Origin: Ipomoea triloba
Lineage: Eukaryota; Streptophyta; Magnoliopsida; Solanales; Convolvulaceae
Length of the DNA: 64,000 nt
Reading direction: 5' to 3'
NCBI RefSeq assembly: GCF_003576645.1
Contig: NC_044922.1
Location: 12,073,326-12,137,325, forward strand
Shown: in pieces, positions 20,557 through 31,749 of the stretch
How the letters are laid out: each line of letters opens with the position of its first letter
Numbering within the stretch: the stretch's first letter is position 1
Notes under the pieces: generated by a model
Databases searched by the model: none
What the model saw: the letters and a program-made list of their open reading frames with translations, nothing else
What the model was told of the DNA's origin: nothing
Translations under genes and position numbers: made by a program

Positions 20557-21102
20557 ATTGTAATCTATATCATGTTTGTATATTGTGTTATGTGTATGGG
20601 CTTGTAATGGGTATCATATTTATTGTGTTATATGTATGAGATTGTAATAGCTAGGTATCAAGTTTGTTTATTGTATTATATGTATGGGATTATAAACTAT
20701 AATAGGTAACATGTTTGTTTATTGTGTTATGTGTAAGAGATTGCAATATCAGTGACAACGTGCATCGTGCGTGCATGAATTTTAAAAACATCTTAATTGT
20801 ATTATCATGCTTTAGCTAATGACAATTTAACTCCTTTTATAAAGAAACCACCGACCACGAAAATATAATGTATGTATGTTGTGGAAAAAAATGGAACTTA
20901 TGCTACCTAGAATATCTTAATCATTCTCGTCTTGAATCATTCACAAAATTAATAACGTAGTAGGCTTAAACATACTGAACACTAGCAAAGTACATACAAA
21001 TAATCTTTCCATCCTCTATATATTAATTCTCACCACCATTCCTTGATCATTAATAATGGTAATTAGTACAACACTAGCTTTCTTAATTTGAAGCAAATCA
21101 AG

Positions 21103-21262
21103 ATGTCTATGAACATTTCTGATGACTCTTCTTCCTTGAACTCTCCTCCTTTGACCAGCCACAACAAAATCATATATGTGGCCTATGTGGGAGGCGGTTT
21201 AACAGTCGCCAAGCACTCTTCACGAACATAACGCTCCATCGTAGCCGTGTGTGGAGAGGAGT
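21103..21262 (+). pseudogene. C2H2 zinc-finger/EAR copy, broken
   Basis: It starts MSMNISDDSSSLNSPP and is the duplicate of the copy at 8690. The linker has lost bases, so the finger DNA (TGTGGCCTATGTGGGAGG) is out of frame. No C-terminal half is present. Confidence 0.7.
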
Positions 21263-21349
21263 TTTCCTTAATTAGCTTATTAGTACAGTTTTTTCTCTTC
21301 AATGCTTGTGTGTTACATTACATTAAAAATTAAAGGCACATTTAAAAAG

Positions 21350-21569
21350 GAGTTAATACCCATTTTGGTCCCTTGACTATAGCGTAATACTTGATTTTGT
21401 CCCATAGAATTAAAAGTACCCAATTTAGTCCTCTAACTTGTGAAATATACTTAATTTGGTCCTCCGTTACAATTTCCATCCATCAGCCGTTAAAAATGGG
21501 GGCAAAATCGTCATTTTCAATAGTCGAGGGACCAAAATGGGTACTTAATAGTTGAGGGACCAAAATGGG

Positions 21570-21611
<42 letters not shown>

Positions 21612-22716
21612 TTAATATTGGGACAATGTCTTTTAGTTTAGTTTTATATATCAACACTATGGGTGTGTAATCTATTAACCGAACCGTTTTAACCAAATTA
21701 AAGTTTTTAAAACTTTAAAACCGTTAACCGAACAAAATTAAATTTTTTTTGGGATTAATTGGTCTATTAACCGAACTTTTTAAAGCTAAATTTCTAAATC
21801 CTAAAAATAATATCTATAATAATAAATTCAATTAAAATAATACATATAGTAATAAATCCATAAGAAAATATACAAAAATAATATCATAAATACATTACAA
21901 ATTTATAGAGATTTTACATATTAGATTATATATTTATTTATTTAGTTATATATATGTTTAAAATTTCGGTTAATCGTTCGGTTGACCGACAATTTTGAAC
22001 GCAATTAACCGTTAATCGAAATTTTAAAAAACCTTTAACAATTAACCGAACTGAAAAAATTCTGTTAAAAACGGTTAACCGACACTTTCAAACCCAATTA
22101 ATCATTAATTGAATTTTTAGAAAATCTTGAACCATTAACCGAACCCAAATTCAAACCCAATTAACCGTTAACCGAAATTTAAACAAAAAACATTTATCCA
22201 TTAACCCAACCGAAAAAGTTCAGTTAAACAATGGTTAACCGTTCGGTTCGGTTAATGGTTAAAGGTTTTTTAAAATTTTAACTAAACTTTTTAAAATTTT
22301 GATTCAATGGTTTGGTTAATGGTTAAAGGTTTTTTAAAATTTCAATTAACGGTTAATTGGGTTCGAAATTGTCGATTAACTATTTTTAACTAAACTTTTT
22401 CGGTTCGGTTAATGGTTAAAGATTTTTTAAAATTTCGATTAACGGTTAATTGGGTTCGAATTTGTCGGTTAACTATTTTTAAATGAACTTTTATGATATT
22501 GTTTTTCTATATTTTGTTATAGANATTATTTTTAGGATTTAGAATTGTTGCTTTAAAAAATTCGGTTAATCTGTTAACCAACCGATTAATCGAAAACAGT
22601 TTCAAGTCGGCTCGATTAACGGTTGTAGTTTTAAAAACTTCGGTTATAATGGTTTGATTAATATATTACACACCCCTAATGTTGATATACAAAACTAAAC
22701 TAAGAGATATTGTCCC

Positions 22717-22763
<47 letters not shown>

Positions 22764-22985
22764 GTACCCATTTTGGTCCCTTGACTATTAAGTACCCATT
22801 TTGGTCCCTTGACTATTAAAATGACAATTTTGCCCCTCTATATAACGGCTGGTGGATGGAAATTGTAATGGAGGACCAAATTGAGCATAATTTTACAAGT
22901 TAGAGGACTAAATTGGGTACTTTTAATTCTATGGGACAAAATCAAGTATTACGCATAGTCGAGGGACCAAAATGGGTATTAACTC
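21350..22985. mobile_element. Palindromic Mutator-type (MULE) element
   Basis: The ends are GAGTTAATACCCATTTTGGTCC and its reverse complement, inside terminal inverted repeats of about 250 bp. The flanks TTTAAAAAG (21341-21349) and TTTAAAAAA (22986-22994) form a 9-bp TSD with one mismatch. The uninterrupted target is visible at 8929-8945. The middle has ATT/AAT microsatellites at each shoulder and a core full of TTAACCG/CGGTTAA words, so nearly the whole element can fold on itself. No transposase is present. Confidence 0.8.
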
Positions 22986-23823
22986 TTTAAAAAAAATACT
23001 CCGTAATAACATAACGAATGTCTATTGCAGTTCCATGTTACATGTACAACTACTCATACGTATTTTCACATGTACAACTACACATACGTATAAAATTTCA
23101 TCAATTAGTCCTTCTGAGGGATTGAAATGATAATTTTTTCATTTTTATAATTTCGGCAATTTTATCCTCAAAGGATTTAATTGACGAAATTTTAAACAAT
23201 TCGGGGATAAAATTATTTGAAATTAAAAACTAGAGACTACATTGATATATAGTTAGTTGAGAAATAATTGAGGAATAAAAATAGTGATTTCCCCATAATA
23301 ATAATAATGATAACAGCAACAACAACAACAATAACAATTCCAACTATATTATGTAGTGTGATGATGCATTTGTTACCATTCTAAATCGGTGGTCTCAGGA
23401 TAGAATCCAATTACGGGGCATTAATTCTTTGGGCTGAAATATATTGAAAAGGTATAGATTAGATACTACTATGTAAAGAATTGAGTATTTCAAAAAAAAA
23501 AAAAAAAAACAACACGTAAGTGGTTATTCTCCATATTACTTTCTCTCTCTCATTCCGTGCTTTTTGTGTTAGTTGCGTTACATTTAAAATACACATTCTT
23601 TAACACACAAACAATGCGCATTTTATGTGCATTCATTTTGAAAACATTAAAATTGAATTAGAGAAAATAACAATCATTTTGTAACAATCATCATTCAAAT
23701 TAAGGAAATTATCTATCAAAATGGTCCCTGACCACCAAAGTGGAAGGCATGATTCAAAGCAGATGGGTTCATATTTTGGATTCCATCTGTAAGGATTTAA
23801 AACTAATTTGGTTAATTGGTTAA
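22986..23823. other. Array spacer, no gene
   Basis: It is collinear with 8930-9480 and 2680-3260. The only visible structure is an AAC/AAT microsatellite near 23300 and a poly(A) tract near 23490. Confidence 0.6.
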
Positions 23824-23832
23824 TTAAATTAA

Positions 23833-24586
23833 GGGAAAATGGCACTTTTTTCCCCTATGTTATGTGCATATGGTATTTTTTCTCCCTGTATTATTAAAGT
23901 GGCTGTTTTTCCCCTGAAATGTTAAATTGGCATTTTTACCCTTAAAAATAATTATTCATTTATTTTTCTTCTCCAACAAATTATTACTTATATGTATGGA
24001 TGATCACGATTCGGTTCGAACCTAACCAAACACTGTAGCAGTCATACCGAAATAGTATGGACGGTTCTGGTTACGATTCAGAACCGAAAAAAAATAAAAT
24101 TAAATAATTGTTGAACCGTGAACCGGAACTGAACCACAGTCATATATAGTGAAAATGATCAAACACTTATTTTGATAAATCGGTACGGTTCGATTACAAT
24201 TTCGATTTTGAACCGTCAATCAAAACTTATTTTTTAAAAATTTTATTTCTTATTTAAAAATAGTCTAAATTCAACAATTATTTTATTTTATTTTTTTGGT
24301 TCTGAATCGTAACCGTAACTACCATCCATACTATTTAAGTTTAATTGCTACAGTGTTCGATTAGGTTCGTATCGAACCGTGATCTTCCATACATATTAGT
24401 AATAATTGATTGGAGAATAAAAATAAATGAAATAATTATTTTTAAGGGCAAAAATGTCAATTTAATATTACAGGGGGAAAAACTACCACTTTTAAAATAA
24501 CTGAGGGAGGAAAACTGCCACTTTAATAACACAGGGGGGAAAGTGCTATATGCACATAACATAGGAGGAAAAAGTGTCATTTTCCC
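23833..24586. mobile_element. Palindromic Mutator-type element
   Basis: The ends are GGGAAAATGGCAC and GTGTCATTTTCCC, and a perfect 9-bp TSD, TTAAATTAA, stands at 23824-23832 and 24587-24595. An empty site is visible at 3252-3270. The arms extend inward through runs of CCCC/GGGG spaced by ACTTTT and a GATCACGATTCGG block, so the element forms a giant hairpin. It encodes no protein. Confidence 0.8.
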
Positions 24587-25727
24587 TTAAATTAATTTTT
24601 TTAGTTGATGGATTTTTAAATTTTTACTTGGAAGTTCACCAAAAGTGAACTACTGTCCATTACTATTTATGTGAATAGGCGCTGATTAAATTGTGGAAAA
24701 AAAAAACTAATTATATTAATTAAACTAGTATTTTCACTCGTGCGTTGCACGGAATGAATTTTGTTATAATATTTTAAGAATATTTAGATCGATATATAAT
24801 TATATAAATTATAACATCAATATTATATAGTGCAAATGATGAAATGGTTGGATAGATTATGTTTTCTAATGTTATCCTGCCTTGAATTCAAGCAAATAAT
24901 TGCTCAATTACCCGTGCGATGCACGGATAAATTTTCTAATTAAATTATATATTTAGATAATAAAATTAAAGATAGAATAATAAAAAAAATTATAATATTG
25001 AACGTGTACAATTATTTTATTATGAGATTAGTGTAAAAATATCACTCAATATAATATATGTTCTCTTGTAATATTGAATTGCTTGTTTATATTGATCGTC
25101 ACAATATTTTACCAAAAAAAATATTATAAAATAAACATTATGTTATTAGATACAACACTTGATTTTAAAACATTCGAATTTAAATAAATCAAATGTGCTT
25201 AGAATATAAACATAATTATGCAAATTACATATATACATAAAATATGCTAGTAAAATGCATAGTCCACATATATTGTATACATGTCATTTAATATAGACAC
25301 ATGTCAAAGATAATCATTACTATTATTTTAGTCATCTAAGTAAATAAATAAATAAAATACAATAAATAAATGAATAAATAGAATGTCCAATGAAATAAAT
25401 CAAAAATATATATATTTACAGCAACTCATTAAAATTGTTTTGGACAAAAAAAAAACCAAAAAAAAATCATCTCAATCTTTTAACCCTAACACCCCGTACA
25501 ATCGAATCAATCGTACCCTAATTGTCTAAGCAGCACTTTAGGAATTTATTTCATTGAGTAAAACGAAAGTAAGAACCATTATGGTTAGAATTTTAAGTAT
25601 GTGACTGAAAAAATCAAGAGATACAATGAAAAATGATGAATTATGGTAAGGTAAAAAATATCTGAAAATGTAATGATTTATATATTAATCTCAAAATCAA
25701 TTAGATACAAATTATATTAAGAAAATT

Positions 25728-26525
25728 NNNNNNNNNNNNNNNNNNNNNNNNNNNNNNNNNNNNNNNNNNNNNNNNNNNNNNNNNNNNNNNNNNNNNNNNN
25801 NNNNNNNNNNNNNNNNNNNNNNNNNNNNNNNNNNNNNNNNNNNNNNNNNNNNNNNNNNNNNNNNNNNNNNNNNNNNNNNNNNNNNNNNNNNNNNNNNNNN
25901 NNNNNNNNNNNNNNNNNNNNNNNNNNNNNNNNNNNNNNNNNNNNNNNNNNNNNNNNNNNNNNNNNNNNNNNNNNNNNNNNNNNNNNNNNNNNNNNNNNNN
26001 NNNNNNNNNNNNNNNNNNNNNNNNNNNNNNNNNNNNNNNNNNNNNNNNNNNNNNNNNNNNNNNNNNNNNNNNNNNNNNNNNNNNNNNNNNNNNNNNNNNN
26101 NNNNNNNNNNNNNNNNNNNNNNNNNNNNNNNNNNNNNNNNNNNNNNNNNNNNNNNNNNNNNNNNNNNNNNNNNNNNNNNNNNNNNNNNNNNNNNNNNNNN
26201 NNNNNNNNNNNNNNNNNNNNNNNNNNNNNNNNNNNNNNNNNNNNNNNNNNNNNNNNNNNNNNNNNNNNNNNNNNNNNNNNNNNNNNNNNNNNNNNNNNNN
26301 NNNNNNNNNNNNNNNNNNNNNNNNNNNNNNNNNNNNNNNNNNNNNNNNNNNNNNNNNNNNNNNNNNNNNNNNNNNNNNNNNNNNNNNNNNNNNNNNNNNN
26401 NNNNNNNNNNNNNNNNNNNNNNNNNNNNNNNNNNNNNNNNNNNNNNNNNNNNNNNNNNNNNNNNNNNNNNNNNNNNNNNNNNNNNNNNNNNNNNNNNNNN
26501 NNNNNNNNNNNNNNNNNNNNNNNNN
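25728..26525. other. Assembly gap (Ns) bordered by a TG repeat
   Basis: A run of 798 Ns is followed directly by a TG microsatellite (26526-26564). Nothing can be said about its content. Confidence 0.99.
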
Positions 26526-26567
<42 letters not shown>

Positions 26568-27105
26568 ATCAATTATGCTTTATAATGGAAAGTATAAAAA
26601 AAAACATACAAATATCATAATAATTACTCAAAAGAAGGGAATGATAATCTATTTTTATACTAATAATATTATACCTTAAATATAAAATAAGAATATTAGG
26701 CAATTATGTTAATAAATAATTAATATTTTGGTACATTAATTTCCGCTAGGAAATAATTAGGTTGGAAATAATTAATAAGAATATTAGGCAATATCAATGT
26801 CATGAAAATGTGTTTTTGGAATCCAATTCGCAGTCTTAGACAATTTTGTATATTATTATGATTAGATAATTATATTATTATTAAAATAAATATAGAAAAA
26901 TAAAGAAGAAATAATTTAAAAAATAATTTTTTTAAATATAATATAATATCAACTATTATATAATAAATATGCATATTGCTTGTTAATGGCGTAGAAAAGA
27001 TATTTAATAGTAGAACTTAATTAACCGACCAACTTTTGCAATATATATACTTACAACATCATATTTTGAATATCTGATGAACCCATAAGAGAGTGCCGAA
27101 ATATA

Positions 27106-27311
27106 CAATGTTGCGTCAAAAAACCCCACTGATTTTCTACCAGTTCGCAATGTTGCGTCAAAAAACCCCACTGATTTTCTACCAGTTCGCAATTAATTTA
27201 AAATTTTCATCAGAAAGGCCACTTAGACATCACAAAATCATTCATCCATCAACTACAGAGTTATTTTTACATCACAAAATCATTCATCCATCAACTACAG
27301 AGTTATTTTTA
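27106..27311 (+). repeat. Two neighbouring perfect 42-bp tandem duplications
   Basis: One 42-base unit occurs twice (27106-27147, 27148-27189). After 38 bases another, unrelated 42-base unit occurs twice (27228-27269, 27270-27311). All copies are perfect. Confidence 0.9.
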
Positions 27312-27404
27312 GAGAAAACCTCCATCCGATCTCGTTTCATGCTTGCAACAATCTGCAACACTCTCTTTGACACATCACTCTTGTAGTCACCTTTCATTAA
27401 AACT

Positions 27405-27530
27405 GATGGAGGAAGAGAAGTCAAAATTATGCATTTCAACTCCTACAGCTCACAACAATTTGGAAGAAAGCACATTCGATAATTATCTAAGCATTTTGGA
27501 TGGAGATGCACCAATTCATAGAGACAATTA
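27405..27530 (+). other. Short open frame in the Helitron, possible gene fragment
   Basis: This is a 41-codon frame starting MEEEKSKLCIS and ending at TAA. The base composition from about 27380 to 27720 is less AT-rich than the rest of the Helitron, and another short peptide-like stretch (RFMNNLMFFEAQKLAN) occurs near 27670. That fits a captured host gene fragment, but I do not recognise a source. Confidence 0.25.
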
Positions 27531-28544
27531 ATCATTATCCTTAGCAATTTAGTTTACACACCAAAAATGAGAAAATGGGGACAGACTTAAACGAATAGAC
27601 GATGAATTATTTTGACCCTCAGTCCCTGACCATTAGTATAATGATGCATGAAGAGGCTAGGATCAACAGGTTTATGAACAATTTGATGTTTTTCGAGGCT
27701 CAAAAGCTTGCAAACACCTGGCCAGTACATAACTATAAAAAGAAAACGCAATAATTAATTCATATCATAAAAGGAAGATTCAGCGTAATATCAAACCAAG
27801 GTGATTCCAACTATCCAAGACTCTAAGATAAAAAAGATTCACATTTTAATGAGAATATCTCTTACACGTTAACACTCAATAAGATGGCGAAATCAATAAG
27901 TAGAAATGGTTTTGACTTCGTCCTGCAAAAGAGACAGAAATTCAGCATTTAATTCATCCCCAAACAATGACCCTTATTATTGAGTTACTCACTGACAATC
28001 AATGTAGAGGCACGATGTTGCAACATGAGTAATTATCTGTCCTTTTGTAAAACTGCGTTCAAGAGCTATTTGGAATTACACGTGCAATTAGACATGTAAA
28101 AAGTAAATATAGTGTCAACTTTCAACCTATGATTTCTTATTGAGTGATGGAAGAAGGGAATGAGAGAACTACCAACATGAGGAGAGGAGGCCATCCATTG
28201 TATTTATAGGTAGGGAATGTGTGAATTATAAATTAATAATATCATATTCCTTTTTCAATTTACCTCTTAATCAAATATTATTTCAGTCAATTAGGAATCT
28301 TTATAATTTTCCATTAAATAATAATATTCGTTTCCTTTTTCAATTTGCCAATAATGATTATTACCAATTATAATTAATAGATACTATTTAATTTCCATAT
28401 AAAATTTTCTTACCAATTAAGTTTTACTAATTATTTTACTAATAAATTATGTAATTAAATATTAACAAAAGTTTGAGCGGGAAAATTTGGAAGGAGGATG
28501 TTACTTTTATATATAGTATAGATTGAAATTTTGATCCATCTCGG

Positions 28545-28868
28545 GTCCACCTCCTCCCCCCAGCCCAACCACAGCAGAATTATATTTGTAGCGTGTGTGG
28601 GAGGTGGTTTAACAGCTGCCAAACGCTCTTTTGGCACATGAGGCTCCATGGTAGCCGTGGGTGGAGAGGCGCCTTTCCTCCTCCTGTGTTCAATAGAGGC
28701 GAATTTGCCTATTTGCTACCATTACTTGCAGCCACCGCCGGCGAAGTTGCGGATGCCCCGCCTCCTACCGCAGACAATGCTCTACCGGCTCAGCTCGAAG
28801 CACTACCTGATCCCAATGAGCATCAGTACCGTGTTCCTGATCTGAATTTTCCTCCCCCGCCCGCTTAA
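28545..28868 (+). pseudogene. C2H2 zinc-finger/EAR copy, 5' truncated
   Basis: The frame from the linker (LLPPAQPQQN) through the finger to the stop is open. All four ligands of the finger are present (YICSVCG ... QTLFWHMRLH), although the helix is strongly changed. The first DLN motif is DPN, while the terminal PDLNFPPPPA is intact. The start and serine-rich leader are missing, and an in-frame TGA precedes the preserved part. The break lies about 20 bases right of the Helitron end at 28522. It carries only half of the repression signal and no start, so it is probably dead. Confidence 0.7.
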
Positions 28869-29563
28869 AGTTGCTTGAATCGGTGCCATGCATGGTTTCA
28901 TGCATGCATATATGTATGGGTTAGAAATAAACAAATAAACTTGCTAAGTTTAATATAATTTTTTTATATAATTTCTAGTGAGTGTTCTCCATACTAGTAT
29001 CTCTCCCTCGTTACGCTACATTCAAAATACACATTCTAAAAATAAGAGATTTTAATACATAATGATTGATAACAACATGAATTGTGCGTGCATGTATTTT
29101 AAAAACATCTATATTGAGTTAGAGAAAACGATCATTTCAATATCAATCCAATCATCAATTAAATTGAGAGAATTATGAAAACAGTCCCTCGACTACGACG
29201 GAGCGGGTTCTTTTTTTTGGTTTTGGTTTGGATCGAAAACTAATTTAGTTAATTAAATTAATTTTAGTTAGGTGATGAGTTTTTTAAAAAATTTTAAAAG
29301 ATTGTGTATTGGTTTAATTCACTTTAAAAAAAACTAAATTAATTAATTAAATTACTTAAAAGGTCATCAAAGCATGAACTTTGCAAATTTAATTTTATAT
29401 AAATTCATCATTTTTTAAATATACTTGACCTTAATATAATATAATTAAGCCCATTACTGCTTATTATGTGAAAATTGGTGAATATTACCAACAATATACT
29501 GCTTCATATTTGATGTCTGGTTTGGAATGTCTAAGCTTAAAGAGTATTTTAAAATCTAAATTG
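28869..29563. other. Array spacer, no gene
   Basis: It holds repeat flank similar to 2990-3330 and 3550-3680 (ACACATTCT, AATGATTGAT, TTGAGTTAGAGAAAA blocks). Confidence 0.55.
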
Positions 29564-29734
29564 AATTCTAGGAACAATGGTGATGGCTCTTCTCACTTGA
29601 ATTCTCTTCTCCACGGCCAGCCACAACGGAATCATATATGTGGCATGTGTGAGAGGCGGTTTAGCAGCCACCAAGCACTCTTCGAGCACATGAGGCTCCA
29701 TCCTAGCCATGTGCGGAGAAGAGCCTTCTCCTAG
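29564..29734 (+). pseudogene. C2H2 zinc-finger copy without EAR half
   Basis: The ATG of the array genes is replaced (GAATTCTAGGAAC), but a longer frame from 29468 runs through it, so an N-terminally different 88-aa product is possible. The finger is complete (HICGMCERRF ... QALFEHMRLH). A stop follows shortly afterwards, before the linker and DLN motifs. It would bind DNA without a repressor tail. It is more likely a relic, being the last copy of the array. Confidence 0.6.
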
Positions 29735-29934
29735 GGAATCCATCTTGCTTGCTCCCTTCATCCTAGCTTTCAACGATCAACGATAGTGTTTAAGTTCATC
29801 CTACAATTCTAATTTCTTTGATTTAGGTTCGGATTGTTTCGACATTTAGGAAGGGTTTCGTGGTTTTGGTCGGATAGTCTTCGTTGGTCTGTTACTCTCT
29901 TCGTCTTTGACTGAGGAGACCAAGAAACAAGTGT

Positions 29935-30123
29935 GCTGATTAAGACTTGGACTTGAAAGGACGGAAATACCCCTCAACTTCACGGCCTTCAAACGGCAAT
30001 GGTAACTGTGGACTAACATTGTTCAACTTTAACAAAATTTGGGTACAATGTGGCCAAATTAATAAAATCAGACTAAATATGTCCAATGCACAATAAGTCT
30101 AGGACCAAAAAAAGATTTCACTC
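29935..30123. mobile_element. Lone terminal repeat of a Mutator-type element
   Basis: It matches both ends of the Pack-MULE at 43087-44850, with GACTTGGACTTGAAAGGACGG at the inner side and GGACCAAAAAAAGATTTCACTC at the outer. I find no partner end in the window. It is either a truncated element or one whose other end was deleted. Confidence 0.65.
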
Positions 30124-30657
30124 AATTGTTATATTTATTCATGGAAAGATTGCTTAAGTTATAAATAATTAATGCTTACGTTCAAGTGACATGATAAATG
30201 GCATGCTTACATACATGTAGAGAAAAAAAAAAATTAAGTCCGCATGCATGAATATGTTGATAAAAAAAAATATACTAAAATTTTAACGTGATGTTGAAGA
30301 ATGAAATTAATAAAACAATGAACACGTTGTATTTATGTATCTACTCTAAAAAACGATTGTAAAGGAGAGAACGGAAATGGGTAAATATGAAATGTTGATT
30401 TTGCGTAATGTCCGTTACAAAGTAACAGTAATATAGAAACCAGTAAGGACTACATATGTTTTTTTTCTGTTTTCTCCTTAATAACCGATCCATACTTTAT
30501 GGTCCTTAGGACATGTTTCTCTGTCATTCAACAACACCTACACCCTTTCCCACTCTATTTATTTGTATTCAACAATTCTCAAAGACCAAACAGCACTACA
30601 ATACTTGCCCCAACACAACACGACATTTTCCTAAGGTTGTTTCTTTAGTTTTTGTAA
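30124..30657 (+). promoter_or_regulatory. Upstream region of the small gene at 30658
   Basis: AT-rich to about 30480, followed by C-rich, CT-rich DNA with a TATA-like CTCTATTTATTTG near 30555 and a CA-rich leader. This is a plausible plant core promoter about 100 bases before the ATG. Confidence 0.45.
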
Positions 30658-30987
30658 ATGGAAGTGGAGAATAAAAAGGAGGCGAAGGTTTCAGGAATCA
30701 AGTCGTCTTCCCCTACGAGGCTGCAGAAGAAAGCTCCGGTGGCTCTTAAGTTGGATAAAGAAGAGATGGTTCCCTACAACCCTTTCATATCCTTGGAAGA
30801 TGGCTCTTATTCTTCTTCTTCCTCCACTCAGATCGCAATTCCGTTGTTGTCTCCGATCGTCCCACCTCCTCCTCCTCCGGTGCTTAATGTGGAAGGGCAG
30901 AGCTGCAGCCAAATCGGCCTTTGGTGCCACCCAGCATTGGAGCCATTTCCGGTTCTCGCAGCTTTCAACACAAAATGTACGCTATAA
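30658..30987 (+). CDS. Small plant protein with SPTRLQKKAP and IPLLSPIV motifs, function unknown
   Basis: The product is 109 aa from a single exon. It has a charged N-terminus, then SSPTRLQKKAPVALKL, a serine-rich segment, IPLLSPIVPPPPPP, and a C-terminus with GLWCHPALEPFPVLAAF. I recall small plant proteins with this order (a Lys-Ala-Pro block, a Leu-Leu-Ser-Pro block, and a final aromatic block with Trp and Pro), but no function is known to me. No signal peptide or membrane span is present. The ATG is the first in the presumed transcript. Codon use and the well-formed upstream region suggest a real gene. Confidence 0.6.
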   Translation: MEVENKKEAKVSGIKSSSPTRLQKKAPVALKLDKEEMVPYNPFISLEDGSYSSSSSTQIAIPLLSPIVPPPPPPVLNVEGQSCSQIGLWCHPALEPFPVLAAFNTKCTL

Positions 30988-31084
30988 TGCCCTTCCAGTT
31001 CCTGGCTTCTTCTGCATTTAGATTGATTGTATTGTATTGTAGCTCCCTTTCCCTTCTTTGTTATTCTAATAGTGTCATGAAAAT

Positions 31085-31513
31085 ATGGTTATAAAATTTC
31101 CTACTTCATGTTTGTGTACCATACTCCAACGACCAAAGCTCCGACAAAATTCATTAAACATTGTTCAAAAAGAACACCACTTGTTACTAGATTTTGAGTT
31201 CAAACTACTTGAACTAGATCGAGGTCAATGGTTAGGTAAAGAGGGAAAGATGAATGCAAAATTGTTGCACTGCTATATTTTAACAGACGACCAAAGACAA
31301 ATAATGTGCGTGGGGTTGAGACTTGAGAGTGATAAGTGGTCGGGGGCCAGGCCAGCATTTCAGAATTTTGTTGCAAATAACCTAATAAAAGTAGTAGGCA
31401 TGGGCGTTCACAATAAGCAACAGTTTTCGACACGACAAGGAAAAGAAGTTGCAGTAGATGTAGAGGAGACTTGTAGAATGCGACATAATTTGGTTTACAT
31501 CAACAAAAAATAA
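31085..31513 (+). CDS. Unrecognised open reading frame
   Basis: The frame is 142 codons in an AT-rich stretch between the small gene at 30658 and the 3' end of the TFIIA-L gene. No domain is recognised and no promoter or splice signals stand out. It may be chance, or part of the 3' transcribed region of a neighbour. Confidence 0.2.
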   Translation: MVIKFPTSCLCTILQRPKLRQNSLNIVQKEHHLLLDFEFKLLELDRGQWLGKEGKMNAKLLHCYILTDDQRQIMCVGLRLESDKWSGARPAFQNFVANNLIKVVGMGVHNKQQFSTRQGKEVAVDVEETCRMRHNLVYINKK

Positions 31514-31749
31514 TCCACATACAGAGTCTACGGAATATAGTCTGGAAATGAGTCTCAATTTATGGCCAAAAAGCTCTCCCCTTTATGTACAGCAACTAAT
31601 CAGAGTCCCACACATATTAGGCAATTTCCTTCAGGCTCGTCGGTCTACTTAATAAGAAAGAGCAATTATAAGAATACCTAAGCATTCTTGCTTTTCACTT
31701 CACTTCAAACTCAGTGCTCTTTTGGCAACAAGGATTTCTTTCGACACAA

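Larger units (their letters stand above)
24725..28522 (-). mobile_element. Non-autonomous Helitron
   Basis: On the minus strand it starts TCTATACTATATATAAAAG (from 28522) and ends with a short GC-rich hairpin followed by CTAG (24728-24725), inserted between A and T. These are the Helitron hallmarks: 5'-TC, 3' hairpin, CTRR and no TSD. Its ends match those at 47096-48306. The interior is very AT-rich and includes the N gap, two pairs of 42-bp tandem copies and short gene-like pieces near 27400-27720. No Rep/helicase is seen, although the N gap could hide sequence. Confidence 0.75.

Noticed and set aside
20308..20607. Hybrid zinc-finger/GT-repeat protein as a new gene
   Set aside because: The frame passes an undetermined base and a microsatellite; the Cys-Val repeats are an artefact of the TG run.
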